A stretch of 64,000 bases of DNA from Toxotes chatareus (taxonomy: Eukaryota; Chordata; Actinopteri; Toxotidae). Shown here in pieces: positions 14,301 through 25,265 of the stretch; the stretch's first letter is position 1, and every line of letters starts with the position of its first letter. Where the stretch lies: contig CM028901.1 of the NCBI GenBank assembly GCA_016801885.1, forward strand, positions 7,802,783-7,866,782. Direction: 5' to 3'. The notes beneath the pieces were generated by a model. It saw only the letters and a program-made list of their open reading frames with translations. It did no database searches and had not been told where the DNA came from. A program made the translations under genes and the position numbers.

Positions 14301-14331
14301 GAGATCGTTCGTCCATGCCGTCGGAGGCCAT
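2350..14331 (-). CDS. pip4p2: Type 2 phosphatidylinositol-4,5-bisphosphate 4-phosphatase (TMEM55A)
   Basis: Removes the 4-phosphate of PI(4,5)P2 on late endosomal, lysosomal and phagosomal membranes (family knowledge). Seven coding exons on the minus strand: 14331-14226, 8758-8610, 7648-7542, 7343-7220, 5864-5812, 3213-3123 and 2493-2350. They join in frame to 257 residues, the human length. The start MASDGMDERSPLLS matches the family N-terminus, which carries an acidic ERSPLL sorting-like motif. Cys-pair motifs (CRVC, CTVC, CPC, CGHC, CPHC) fill the middle. The catalytic CX5R motif is C107 to R113 (CKDTSRR). Two hydrophobic helices lie near the C-terminus, in the last two exons (CCAYITIGMICIFIGVGLT and YVSWAFAYLLGLICLI). 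The ending SYPENSFA is typical. The protein is closer to PIP4P2 than PIP4P1 because it has LPPPYTAIASPD and EEQPAQPALPIQP. Intron 1 is 5.5 kb; no exon is broken. Confidence 0.97.
3214..5811 (-). other. pip4p2: pip4p2 intron 5
   Basis: 2.6 kb intron bounded by GT at 5811-5810 and AG at 3215-3214. I see no exon, RNA gene or clear mobile element. Open frames such as 3983-4237 plus and 5091-5354 minus have no recognisable protein features. Confidence 0.7.
5865..7219 (-). other. pip4p2: pip4p2 intron 4
   Basis: 1.36 kb intron with GT donor at 7219-7218 and AG acceptor at 5866-5865. Nothing else is supported in it. Confidence 0.7.
11040..11285 (+). repeat. Degenerate teleost interspersed repeat (L2/SINE-type 3' tail)
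   Basis: Runs from a 'cacatcctggacaggtcacc' segment through 'attcacactcagattcacac' and 'ttaacctaacttgcacatc' to 'gctaaccactgtaccaccatg'. This order is the widespread fish repeat tail (dilution of 'caccctggacaggtcaccag ... gctaaccactgcgccaccgtg'). It has many substitutions, so it is an old copy. The family assignment rests on memory of the consensus and was not searched. Confidence 0.7.
13985..14012. repeat. CAAA-type simple repeat
   Basis: Tandem CAA and CAAA units, about 250 bases inside pip4p2 intron 1 from exon 1. Confidence 0.75.
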
Positions 14332-14490
14332 GTCGTTTACAGAGAGAAATGACGGGCGGGGAGGCTCCTGGCTGCACCGAGTCTTCACTCAGCACGGAGG
14401 AGCAACCAGCGGCTGGTTGTTGATGCCGAGTTGCTCCGGTCCAGCAGCCCCGGTGACGGCAGACTGGAGGAGGAGGAGCTCCGAGGCGCT

Positions 14491-14500
14491 CCCCGCCCCT
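14491..14500 (-). promoter_or_regulatory. pip4p2: GC box in the pip4p2 promoter
   Basis: AGGGGCGGGG on the minus strand (an Sp1/KLF-type site), 160 bases upstream of the pip4p2 ATG. It sits in a locally GC- and CpG-rich patch (about 14220-14520) within AT-rich surroundings, which suggests a CpG-island promoter. Confidence 0.5.
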
Positions 14501-14639
14501 CACTGACATGGCCCCGGGCATGGGCAGTGCTCATGCACTGTGATTATGGAGCTAAAAACTCCACACATGGGACACTGTGATGGAATTTAATTTGAAAAAT
14601 AAGCCTCGTAAAAACATTTCACAAAATTTACAGCAATCT

Positions 14640-15005
14640 GTGCATGTACGGATTATGTAAGACAACTGGCCCCTGGGCACAGACATGTAAAAGGCCCCTA
14701 ATCCCTCCTTAAAGCAGCAAAGCAACCAAACTGACAGAAATACAAAACTACAGATGACAAATCTGTCTGTAGTTGTTTCACGTATTTTTGCAGTGATTTT
14801 GTGTTTCTTTGTTATTATTTTGCATCTTATTTTGTCATTTTGTTCTTCTCTGTGGTGATTTTATGTCTTTGTGAGGTAATATTGAGTCTCTTTGGGGGTT
14901 ATTTAACATACCTTTCCACAGTCCACTTCAAATAAAGGCTCTGGCTCAGGGGCCCACTGACCCTTTGGACCCCGGAGCATGTACCCAGCAGGCCCGTTCA
15001 GTAAT
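14640..15005. repeat. Probable teleost interspersed repeat of unknown class
   Basis: Begins with 'ggcccctgggcacagacatg' and ends with 'aggggcccactgaccctttg' then 'gcatgtacccagcaggcccg', phrases I associate with a common fish repeat. It includes a 9-bp inverted repeat (14746-14754 with 14766-14774). Not confirmed by search; it could be a degraded DNA transposon. Confidence 0.4.
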
Positions 15006-17573
15006 CCCTCCATGAGCCTGTAAACACATGCACACAATGATTTATAAAATTATGTGGACATTTGGATTTTAGCTTCTAAATCATCAGCAGAAACTGTATA
15101 AAATCCTGCTCAGATTCCAAACAAACAGATCAAACTTCAGTGTCTTCGATGATAGTGGAACTCAGTTGTAAAAAAGCAGTAAAGCAACAATTTCCAGTGT
15201 TTGCCACTAGATGTCCATGTAGGATAAAGTGAGGTCCAGGCCTCTGAAGTCCAGAAATATTTGGTCCATAATTTACAATCTAGAGGAAGAGGCTGTGTAC
15301 TGCAGCACATTGAATTTGAACTGAATGAGCCAGGTATGATATTCGGGGGGAGAAATGCTCATAATACTATGAGTATGTTTTAAATCATCAAATGTAAAGT
15401 CTCCCAAGGTTTTGAAACACCCCCCAGTTGACTGACATAAAAAAGAAAAATACAGAGGGTATGTCCTCAGGGTGCAGCTATTGTCTTGCAGACAAACATG
15501 ACCATACAGCTGAATAGTTTTGGCCAAGTCAGTCACCTTCACACAAACAGGGGACTAAAAAGATCTAGTTCCTTACTTTATTACATGAAGCTAAAACTTT
15601 TATCCTCATGACCCTCAGTCTTCATGTGATACTGAGAGATGAGCAGTGGTGGGACAACAGTCATGGATAGTCACGGAGCTGCTTTTTCTGTTTTATAAAT
15701 ACATGTTATCTACTAAATATTGTGAATCTTCCTTACTGTCATTTTACTGCTGCTGCTTCTGTCTACTCTATACATACAAAGTGTTTTGCACAGACTGGAT
15801 GAAGGATCTGTTCTCGGTTTCTCTCTCTGTGACAACTGTAAGCCAGACTGTACGGCATGTGACTATTTTTCTAGCTTTTCCACCTGAAATATTTCACAAC
15901 TGAGTCAAAACATTATTCAAAGACCTTCGTCTGAATGAAAACGGTTTAGCCTTTGTTCTCCAAATGGTTTGAAAATCATTACCAGAACTTGAAAACCACA
16001 TCTGGTTACCACCACCAGCTAAGTAGCCTACGTGTGTGGACGAGTCTGTAGTGATCTGATACAAGATTACAGCACAAGTTCCACCCTTCTTTGGCCTTAG
16101 TTTATGTACTGCAGTTCATACTGAGATTAACTGTACATGTTTGAAGGTTGGTGTTGTGTGCCTCATGTCCATTCCTCCGCTACAATTACAACACCCTCAC
16201 TTGTTTGTGCCAAAAATATGTCTCCCATTCCTTCTTGCTTATGTCAAGGAGTAAGCCACAAAAATTCATTCCCTGGCCATTCAAAAGCCAAACTTGTGAA
16301 TTAATCACCAGTTCCTCAGCTTTGACAGAACAAGTCTGTTTACATTTATGCCTTTGTTCTTAAAACAGCGAGATCGAGCAATGTTAACGTGTAAATCTGT
16401 GTAACGTGTAAAACACAGCTATGATTTCAGGATGTTTAGAGGATTTTGTGTTAAAAATTGGGCCAAGTTCAAGCCTGAATGGTCCCTGTTTAGGACATTG
16501 TAAAATGGCTCATAAATACCAGGAGCATCACACCTCCTGCTTCCACACCAACCACTCCATTCACAGGAGTCTTGGCTTGTAGTCTTTAGAGGAACAAAAA
16601 GCTGCAAAATAATACTTTAACCAAAAAAAGTGCAATCCTTAATTCACATTTTAAGTAGGAATAGGTTACAAAAATACCTGCAGACAGTGTCTCTTTCCAG
16701 CAATTAAATTAATTTTCCCTCATTTCCTTAATAGACACTAAGGGAAAATCCTTGCTCCTGACTCTGCTGTTACCGGGCCAGTAAATAGTGATTCAGATCG
16801 CATGTAACAGGCTGCAGTCAACGACTCATTTTTTCCGACGACTTCAGGCACCAGAGGAGCGTCGCAGCTCGCACAGACTGCTTCGTCGCTGGCGTTTCTT
16901 TGCAAGGTAAAGTCACTTATGTACACCAGACAAACCTGAGCGTATTGTAGAATTATTCGCAAAATTGTGTTTCCTTAATTGGGCCTGGTTGTTGTTGTAG
17001 GGATTAAAAATTGAGGATTAAATGTTTTTGCTCCGTTATTTTTCAAACTTTCTGTGCTTGCAAACTATTGTGAAGTTGCCAAAGTGAAACTAAAACTTCC
17101 GGTAACAAAATAAGCAATAAAACCTAAATTTATGCTGCAGCCTTTTAGAGACGTTCAAGTTACTGTTACTAAAATAACGTTCTTGATGGAGAAATACACA
17201 CTGTAATTAACCGTTTAATTCTATTATCTAGTTCATAATTTATACTTTTATTTTGAAGGTAAAATCATATTTTGTCTTCACTGACTCAGTTTTATGCCAG
17301 AGAAAAATCTCACTGCTGCTCTTAACTCTGAAAATACAGTAGTCTCTGTTTTGTGTTGGTATGAGGAGAGAAAAGATTTGTTGTGTGAATAAAACAATAG
17401 CTTTGTTACAGAAAAAGACCACACTGGAAAAACTGTTCAGTGGATGAGGTCTATCCTGTTACCAACAAAAGACTTTTCCAGCCATTACAGCTGTGTGTGT
17501 TCCACTATGAATCTGCTCTATCTTCTTGCAAGTCTAATCAAGCTTAATACTTTATGTTTTGGTCAGTTTAGAG

Positions 17574-19178
17574 ATGCTTCAGGGGGCAGTGACCAAGGCT
17601 GTGCTCTGCCTGTCCTGCTGCCTCCTGTTGGGGGTCTGCTTACCAGCAGAGGGTGCAGGACCAGCAGGTCCTCTTCCTACATTTCCGCCTGAACAAGAGT
17701 CAGGGGAACCAGACCTTGAGGACTGGGAGTGGGGCTCTGGATCATCTCTTCTGCACCTGCTCCACAGTTTCCCTGCTGACAGCCCCTTCATAACAGAGAC
17801 CCCAGGAAAACCAGTTAACTGCACCCAGCGGTTCTGGTTACCACCATCCTCTGCAATCTGTTGGGAAAACATAGCCGGGCCCGAGGAGTTTGCAAAGTCC
17901 CGTTTGCTTGTTCTGCAAAACAGGGCTGCCCTGCAGGCTGTGTCTACCTCCAGTGGCGTGGAGGAAGGAGGGATCTCCTATGACTACCAAGCCAGAGAGG
18001 AGGTCCAGGGGATCCGCTCAGACCACCTGAGTGTGGTAGAAACTATGCAGACAATGGAAAAGGTGTTTGTCTCATTGGAGGAGAAGAGGAAAGAGGGGAA
18101 GGAGCAGAGGACCCTCACAGGGTAAGAAACAGAAATCCATGGACCATTTACCGATCATCTCTGTGGCTTGAATAATCACAGGCCTGATAGGTACTAAAAT
18201 TAATTAAAAAAGCAACAAACTCACAAGCAATATTACTATTTTCTACTAATATGGGATATAAAAAGGTTTAGTAGCTTATCCCTCGATATCCCAAAATAAT
18301 ATACTGAGAGCAAATTTAAGAAAAAGGTAAATATTCCAGCCACTCCGGTTTTTTGTTTTATAAAAATGATGTAATAGCCAAATATCTGTGATGTTTGGCA
18401 GTTACATGATGCTGAAGACATTTCCCCTAGATGTCTGCTCCAAACAGTGCTGCGGTATGTTTTAAACTGTGGCGCAGTGACTAAAGAGACTGGTGTGATG
18501 TCAATATGGCCCCCGGTTGCCTCATACTCCTATTTACATACACGCTTTACAACCATGTTTTGCAAAGACCAGTCATATTACACAGCTTTCAGCCTCACTG
18601 TAGAAAAGTGATTACATTTCCAGCAAATACTGATCCAAGACCAGCTGTAGAGCTAGTCATAAATTATTATTATTAGTGAGGTAATCAGGAACCCTAGATC
18701 AGTGGTTCTTGTTTGGCCCAAACAAAACACTGACTGAATGCCAAAGAAGACAGAGTGGAAACATTGTCCAGACAAGCAGCTGAGTCATTTCCAGTGTTTT
18801 CCAACAGTCATCTGTCAGAACATCTGGCTGAGACAAGGCTCTGGCTCTAAAACAGTTGTAAAGTATTAGCATTCAGCTCAGTGCTTTCTCTCTATTAGAT
18901 GAGAGAGAACAAATTCATAACTCATGGATTTATGAAATTGTTCTCAATCTCATGCAAAGCAGTGCGTGTGTGTGTGTGTGTGTGTAAATGCATCAAAAAC
19001 CCGCAGACATTAACCTGTGGTCGTCATCCCTTTCAGCATGAAGGAGCATCTTGCCAACACAAGGGACAACATCGATGGCAGAGAGCACATGGCAAACCAC
19101 CTGGAGAAGCAGTTTTCTACTTTAGAGAATACTCTGCTTAACATGCAGATTCGGCTCAACAAACTCATCCAGCAGTGA
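17574..19178 (+). CDS. Unrecognised small secreted coiled-coil protein
   Basis: I do not recognise this family. Two coding exons, 17574-18121 and 19037-19178, join in frame (GG plus C at a GT-AG intron) to 229 residues ending in TGA. The first coding exon has a good acceptor at 17565-17566, so an upstream non-coding exon is likely. The N-terminus is a clear signal peptide (about residues 1-27, with core AVLCLSCCLLLGVCL). Next comes an acidic, Pro-rich stretch, then a compact segment with two cysteines, C83 and C96, and an N-glycosylation sequon at N82 (NCT). It ends in a long charged helix with heptad-like Leu/Met spacing (HLEKQFSTLENTLLNMQIRL), likely a coiled coil for oligomerisation. No transmembrane helix follows the signal, so secretion is inferred. 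Codon use and GC content are higher than the flanks, and the splice sites are clean, which support a real gene. Confidence 0.8.
18966..18985. repeat. GT dinucleotide microsatellite
   Basis: About ten GT units in the single coding intron of the secreted coiled-coil gene, some 50 bases upstream of its last exon. Confidence 0.85.
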
Positions 19179-19383
19179 TAGTGTCATGGACCCACTGCAT
19201 TTTTTTTCTTCCCTTATTTGAACTGTATTTATATATTCATGTATTGTACAACAATTTAGTAAACGCATGCATGCTCAGGATTATCTAAGTCTGTAGTAAG
19301 ACGACAAAACACGCTTTAAATGTACCTTATGTCATTAACACACCAACAAAAGTAAAACATGTAACTTGGAGTTTGCAGAGATG

Positions 19384-19389
19384 AATAAA
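19384..19389 (+). terminator. Poly(A) signal of the secreted coiled-coil gene
   Basis: AATAAA, 206 bases after the TGA stop. No earlier hexamer is seen in the 3' UTR. Confidence 0.6.
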
Positions 19390-19560
19390 CCTCACATTAT
19401 CAGGGAGATTTGATGAACAGGTAGCAGTTAAATCCAGTTTTATATCGCCAGTTTGCAAACACCTTCCATATGGAGATTTCATGGTCTCATTAATAGCCTC
19501 TAGTAAAACCGCAAGACATTTGTGAAGCTAGGAACAGAATAAGTGACTTGTTTAACTTGG

Positions 19561-19566
19561 TTTATT
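19561..19566 (-). terminator. chrac1: chrac1 poly(A) signal
   Basis: AATAAA on the minus strand (TTTATT on plus), about 980 bases beyond the chrac1 stop. It is the only exact hexamer noticed in this gap on that strand. Confidence 0.45.
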
Positions 19567-20542
19567 TCAATATCAAATCTAAACAACAAATTTGCAAATA
19601 TATGAGGAAGATTCCTTGAAAGGTGGTCAGCTGTTATATACACTAAAATATTCACATCTGTTCGGCGGAGTGTGAATTTTCATTTGGAACAGACACAGCA
19701 TGTTCAGCTGCTTTGTAATTAAGCTGGAAAACAGAGGTATTTGTACTTTCCATTAGTTTAGATATCTTTCAAGTATTTATGATTATCTACTCACAACTCA
19801 AACATGAAAAAACAAAAAAACAAAACACAGAATCAGTATCATCAGCACATTTCACCTGGAAATCGATGTTTGACAGCTTCTCTTCACCGAATCATATTTT
19901 AAAGGCAATAATAAGTCAGGAGCTGAGACATCTGTGCTCCAGCTGTGTGTGGAATTGATTCTTGGTCTGTAGCGTGAGAGAAGCCTGCAAGTTGTTAAGT
20001 AAAACCAATTCATTCTTCCTAATAGCTGTACAAGCAAAACAAAATTTATAAGACTTTGTGATCAGAAAACCTTCCAATGATAGTCTAGGAATGCTGACCA
20101 CATGCAAGATCGCTCTGAAATCCTAAAAACATTCAAGTGTAACAACACTATTTTTGCCTACCAAGAAAATATTGTCTTTGTAGAGGTAATCAATTCTACA
20201 GAAAACTCAGTGGATGATTGCATTATGATTCATCTGTGGCTGCTTTGTTTAGGCCATTAATACAAATTTAGCTTGCTGGCATCAATTATTTATCATAAAT
20301 ATACAGTACAACTTCTAGTTTTCTCTAAGACTCTGCGTGTTGTTGTGTTTAAAGTTGATCTCTGAGTCTTCATTTCACATTAGCCCTGCATGGCTTTTTC
20401 CGCAAGCCCTAAAACTGAGCTCAGTCAGTGTATTCTGAAGCACTGAGAAATTACAGGCTGCATCCTCTGCCAGTCACTTGCATGGCAGGACGTGTACATT
20501 TGATCTGTCCACACGTGAAATGCAGCCGGTGCAGTGTTCTTT

Positions 20543-21999
20543 TTAAAAGTCAGCATCCTCTTCTTGCATTTGCTCCAATGACTTGAGGTAATCTCGCGCC
20601 AAGATCTTCTTAGGCAGAATATCTATCAGTTAAAGACAGAATATTATACTGTGTTACACTCATTACTACATTCACTACTTGTCTTCTTAGCGTAGATATA
20701 CAATGCCATCCCTGTTACTGGGGGAGAGTAATAACATTTGGCCCATTTCAGCTCTCAGAACTTATCATGCCAGGATGATGATGATGATGACGAGCATGAT
20801 GAAACTCTGTTTACAGCTTCTGACAATGATTCCATGGTTGATGTCTGGATGTGGAGGTAGGTTTATTACACTCAAATACTAAATACATACAGAGACCTGC
20901 TGTTGTAGCTTAATGACTGGAATAGGAGAATACAAGTTTACAATTACAGTAAAGAACTAGTTTGACTCTTAGTAGTTTAGGTCAATATACACCTTACAAT
21001 GAAGTGGTAGTAAATGAGGAGAAGGAGTGGGAGATAAAGTATGGATAAGATCCTCTATCATGGTAATTTTATAATGGAATATCAATATACAACATGATAT
21101 AGAACATTTCCTGGAAAATAAGTCACTAATCTATTATTGGATAAAACAGACCATAATATAAAAAACACAGCAGTATTATAAACCAAAATATTTGAACAGT
21201 TAAATCCACCCTTCATGAATGGTATAATGTTTAGGCAGAAACTGTTTCAGTGAGGTGCTAATTCGACATTATGTTAATACACAGCTTAGTTTTTAGGCCA
21301 CATTAGTTTTAGCTGAGTGTACCTAATAAACTGGCAAATAACTATATACTATGACCAAAGAACACTATTTAGCTAAGTTCAGAAAGATTCAAGGTTACAT
21401 TAATGTTTCAGTGGTAAAGAGTCAGTGCATGCCTCAGGTAGTCCCTGTGGGTCTGTCAGACTGTGGCTGAGTCTCACCTGTTAGGAAGTGGAAAGTCTCG
21501 GTCGCCTCCGCGGTGTTGGCCAGGTCGCTGTAGGACAAGGTGTTAGTTTCCTTTCCGGATCCGTTGTTGAATGAGGAGAGAGCCAGGTGCTGGACAAACA
21601 GCTCCTTCAACAACAACAGCCACAACAAAACAACACAAGTCAGCAAAAGATAAATTCACACAAAGTACAAAGGGTACTTGAGTTCAAACAGAAACCGGAG
21701 CAGCTGCATTTACAGTTTTTCGAGAAGCTAACGGTGCTAACGCCTGTTAGCAGCCGCGGCAGCAGCAGCAGGTGGATGAGCTGATCACTGAGCTAGCACA
21801 GCTCAGTGAACCGATCATTTAGCATCAAACTGTAGCTTACTGTCGCCTTGGTGGTGAGGAAAAGAGCGTCCTGGTTGATGCTGGAGACATCCGGGGAGCT
21901 CTTCATGATCAACCTCACTCTGGATATCGGGAGGGAGATTGTCTTTTTGTTGCTAGACGTCTGGTCGTCTTTGTCGGGATTATTTTGAGACATCTTCAT
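20543..21999 (-). CDS. chrac1: Chromatin accessibility complex protein 1 (histone-fold subunit)
   Basis: CHRAC1 pairs with POLE3 through a histone fold and serves in the CHRAC (ISWI/SNF2H) remodelling complex in the nucleus. Three coding exons on the minus strand, 21999-21841, 21604-21478 and 20622-20543, join to 121 residues. The histone-fold signature is strong: ISLPISRVRLIMKSSPDVSS, then INQDALFLTTKATELFVQHLA, then LSYSDLANTAEATETFHFL, then DILPKKILARDYL. Two ATGs two codons apart (21999 and 21993) could each start translation; I chose the first. The C-terminus ends shortly after LEQMQEEDADF. Human CHRAC1 continues with a longer acidic tail, so this copy is about 10 residues shorter. The gene is head-to-head with gatad1 across 818 bases, suggesting a shared promoter region. 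Confidence 0.96.
20774..20790. repeat. GAT trinucleotide repeat
   Basis: Short GAT run in chrac1 intron 2. It reads as acidic codons on the plus strand but has no link to the chrac1 acidic tail, which is on the other strand. Confidence 0.6.
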
Positions 22000-22817
22000 G
22001 AGGACGAGGCGCCAGACAGACGGAACTTCAAGTATTGTTTTGAACGCTGACGCAGTTCTTCTTCTCCTTCAAACTAACGGTGGTTACGAGCTGTTGATCC
22101 GGATTACTGCCACCTGCTGGACCGGAGACACTTCACCTGAAAAACATTACTGCGGCTGTTACTGTCAAGCATGTTCAAATATCATCATTATATCTTTTTC
22201 TGTAACGACTATAGTTTCATAAAGTTCAGTTTGACAGGGATGTTGGATTGTATTGCTTTTTGTGTCCACAATATCTTCTTTTTTTCTTCGTGTTTCCTGT
22301 TGTATTGGATTGTACTATTTGATCAGGTTTTGTATTGTGTTTATATTGTACCCAACAGTAAGTTTATATAAAAGATGCATATATTGTACAGCAGCTTTTT
22401 GTAGTACGATATTAACATTCATCTGCTGTAAGGTCACGACCACTGCGTCCTCGAGTCCAGGGGTGGCGCTTGACTACGTGCCCAAATCCTAACCACCGAA
22501 GAAGAGCTGATGCTAGCGATCAGCGCAGAAGAAGAAGCGGTGGCGGATAGTAATGGCGGCGATTTGGCTACACAAATAAACAATCCAGTTTTCAGTTTAA
22601 AGCTGTCGTTATAGTCCTAAGAAGTCTCATGTCATAGCTGGCTGTCTTAAGTCTATATGTAGCAGAAAGGACACATCTGTCACTATATTGTTGTCATTTG
22701 CTGGAGTCGCATCTGTCTGATATTGATGTTAGCAGGGCCCGACTGTGCAGCTTCTTCTCATTGTTGAACATTGAGCTAATTTCTTCGTACCCTGGCGTCG
22801 TTTTGTGACCATTAACG
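22000..22817. promoter_or_regulatory. Bidirectional promoter region of chrac1 and gatad1
   Basis: 818 bases separate the two start codons, which face away from each other. An AATGGCGGC word at 22552-22560 matches the core of YY1 sites and lies about 260 bases upstream of the gatad1 ATG. No TATA box is evident, consistent with housekeeping promoters. The exact transcription starts are not visible from sequence. Confidence 0.55.
22552..22560 (+). promoter_or_regulatory. gatad1: YY1-like site
   Basis: AATGGCGGC, the core of the YY1 consensus often found near the transcription start or in the 5' UTR of housekeeping genes. Position supports gatad1 promoter or 5' UTR use; binding is inferred. Confidence 0.4.
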
Positions 22818-24347
22818 ATGCCTCTGGGTTTGAAACCATGCTGCGCCGTTTGCAAGACGAACTCTTCGTCCATGTGGAAGAAGGGAAACCAGGGAGAAAT
22901 CCTGTGTAACAACTGCACGGGAAAGAGCAGCAGCGGCGGAGTGTCAGGACCCTCCATGTCCTCCAGCACACAGCCCAGCAATGGCGGAGGCAAGCAGGTT
23001 AGTTACTCTGTGCAAGCGTGTTTGCATCATGAGCTGTTTGTCCGGACTTTGTAGTGTTTTTTTTAAAGGTAACCCTCTAAAATAAAAATCCACAGATGAT
23101 GGTACTTCTGGTCTTATTGGACTTTGATCAGTAAGAGACTGTAATGTAGTGATGATAATAAAACCTAGAGCTGTTCCAGAGACGATGAATACATATCTGT
23201 GAACTATGTTCCAGGACAAAAAAAGATATCACCCCTGGTGACTTCACTGGAAAATGTTTTTTTTTTCATTCAAATGATAGAGCTCTGATGTCTTTATCTT
23301 TCTGATATTATAGCAAAGAAAATAATCAAATTACACCGGACTGTATCTAAATGCCCGATACGTGTTGTTTTTAATCTTTAGTCCAAGCAGGAGATTCACA
23401 GGAGGTCTGCACGGCTGAGAAGTACCAAGTACAAAGCTCCTGCATCTGAGAAGAAGGTGTCCACAAAGGGAAAGGGAAGAAGACACATATTTAAACTAAA
23501 AAATGTAAGCTAGCAGTGGGTTTAATCAGTCAGTATTGTTATTTCTTCTGTTCCACTGTGCTGCAAGTTTATACATCTAACTGCTGTGCGTGTTTTCTTC
23601 CTTTCTTCAGCCAATCAAAGCACCAGAATCTGTTGCAACAATCATCACGTCAGAATCCGTATTTTATAAGGTGTGGTGTTTATTCTTATCAAGCAAAACT
23701 AATCTTATATTTCTCTTCATTGTCAGAAATGATCACCTTTACAATTAGTATTTCTTCATCTAATTGCGACTTTAACCACTGCACTGTTGTACTGAACTTT
23801 CATGCTGTGAGAAGGAGCCAGACTCTGGTCATACTCAGTTTCTCTGTTTGTGCCGACAGGGTGTTTACTACCAGACAGGAGACGTGATCAAGGTAACGGA
23901 TGAAGAGGACGGGAAGCCGTATTATGCTCAGATTCGAGGGTTTGTTCAGGACCAGTATTGTGAAAAGAGTGCAGCATTGACCTGGTTAATCCCCACCCAG
24001 GCCAGCCCAAAGGACCAATTTGATCCAGGGACATACATTGTTGGTGAGTAATGAGAAATGAAAACTGTGTGTTGTTTTTTTTTTTTTTTCTTTATGCCTT
24101 TTGTTTGACTTGTTTTGGGAACTGTCTGTTTTATATATATCTGCTTTGTATTCCAGGTCCAGAGGAGGATCTGCCCAGAAAGATGGAGTACCTGGAGTTT
24201 GTGTGTCATGCCCCCTCTGAATATTTCAAGTCACGGAGCTCTCCGTTCCCCACCATCCCCGTCCGACCTGAAAAAGGCTACATCTGGACCCATATAGGAC
24301 CCACACCAGCCCTTACTATCAAAGAGTCTGCCAGTGGCAGCAGTTAA
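22818..24347 (+). CDS. gatad1: GATA zinc finger domain-containing protein 1
   Basis: GATAD1 is a nuclear zinc-finger protein reported with H3K4me3-linked and histone-deacetylase chromatin complexes. Five exons, 22818-22997, 23382-23504, 23611-23670, 23860-24043 and 24157-24347, join to 245 residues (human 269). The start MPLGLKP and an unusual GATA-like finger with C9, C12, C30 and C33 (MWKKGNQGEILC between the pairs) are diagnostic. After it come a Ser/Gly-rich linker, a basic stretch (EKKVSTKGKGRRHIFKLKN), and the highly conserved C-terminal domain with GVYYQTGDVIKVTDEEDGK, DQYCEKSAALTWLIPT and GPEEDLPRKMEYLEFVCHAP. The Gly-rich linker is shorter than in mammals, which accounts for the length difference. 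All splice sites are GT-AG. Confidence 0.97.
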
Positions 24348-25265
24348 CAGGACCTCTGATATGGACTCACTCTGTTGCTTTTAAACAGACATTTGTATAT
24401 TTATGTAATATAATAAAAAACAAAAATGGTTGTTGACTACAGCCATTACTTCAGATTGAAGACGAGCTGTAATTTGACATAGAGGAGACCAGATGTAACC
24501 ACACTTAAAAAAAAAAGTTGTTTACACATGTGCAGCATTGGAATATTACTTTTGTATTCACAAATAAACAAAAAAATTTGTTTCCACTATTCTTTTTGTC
24601 TGTGTTGTTTAAAAAATAATTTATTCATTTACTGAGCTGACGTGTGGGCAATGGATGGACCAACATGACATTTTTTCCCTTTTTTGTGTATTATAAACAA
24701 TAGAAGTTACAATGAAAGAAACAGCCAACAACTGTTTCTTGCCTCAGCTTCATCTAATTTACAGCTGACTTGTGTAATGATGCTCTGCAGTTATTGAAAA
24801 ATAAGTCTCATGGGTTACATTTTGAAAGGTTGGCTGGTGGACATCTTTGTGTAGATGTACACACAGAGGATGAATACATTTATATTTTAGATATCATTAT
24901 TATTATCATTATCACATTAGTTAAACATAGACAAAACTCCACATATTTCCAGCACAAGCTGTTTTACAAATTTATAGTTAAGTCACGTCTCATTTCCCGT
25001 CGTTGTCCACCAAACACACAGCCGTCAATTCAGCCTCACTGAGTGTTGCCGAAGAAGGAAGTGCGCTGAAGTGAAGCCTCTCGCTCTGCCTTCACACTCT
25101 TGGATAAACATCCCAGTCTAACTAACAAGCTTCACCTCGTCTGTGCGAAAGAAAGTCTCCTGGTGCTCCAGCAGGGAAATGGATGTTCCACTAGCGTCAG
25201 ATTTATTTTTCCCTCATGGGCTGGACGTGATTATTTTTTTCTTGATCTAAAGAAAAGGCAGGAGT
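24348..25265 (+). other. gatad1 3' UTR and nkd2-like promoter/5' UTR
   Basis: About 0.9 kb between two same-strand genes. The left third is gatad1 3' UTR. The right end becomes more GC-rich and should contain the nkd2-like transcription start. No TATA box was identified. No other gene is seen. Confidence 0.5.
24412..24417 (+). terminator. gatad1: gatad1 poly(A) signal
   Basis: AATAAA 65 bases after the stop codon. A second hexamer at 24563-24568 could give a longer form. Confidence 0.6.

Larger units (their letters stand above)
14332..17566. other. Intergenic region between pip4p2 and the secreted coiled-coil gene
   Basis: Divergent spacer of about 3.2 kb. It holds the pip4p2 CpG-rich promoter at the left, a repeat-like segment at 14640-15005, and probably a non-coding first exon of the next gene. 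That exon would end at 16906 with a consensus donor (AAG then GTAAAG), splicing to the acceptor at 17565-17566. No protein gene is supported within it. Confidence 0.5.
19179..20542. other. Converging 3' untranslated regions of the coiled-coil gene and chrac1
   Basis: The two neighbouring genes are tail-to-tail here. The plus-strand gene has AATAAA at 19384-19389, and chrac1 has a minus-strand AATAAA at 19561-19566. If both are used, the transcripts end less than 200 bases apart and the chrac1 3' UTR is about 1 kb. No further gene is seen. Confidence 0.55.

Noticed and set aside
13947..14423. 158-codon plus-strand frame over pip4p2 exon 1
   Set aside because: Arises from the GC-rich promoter and crosses the conserved pip4p2 exon on the opposite strand; begins in a CAAA simple repeat.
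20774..20800. Run of acidic codons (GAT, GAC, GAG) as a possible missing CHRAC1 acidic tail
   Set aside because: It is on the plus strand; chrac1 is on the minus strand, where the run reads as Ser/Cys-type codons with no acceptor in frame.
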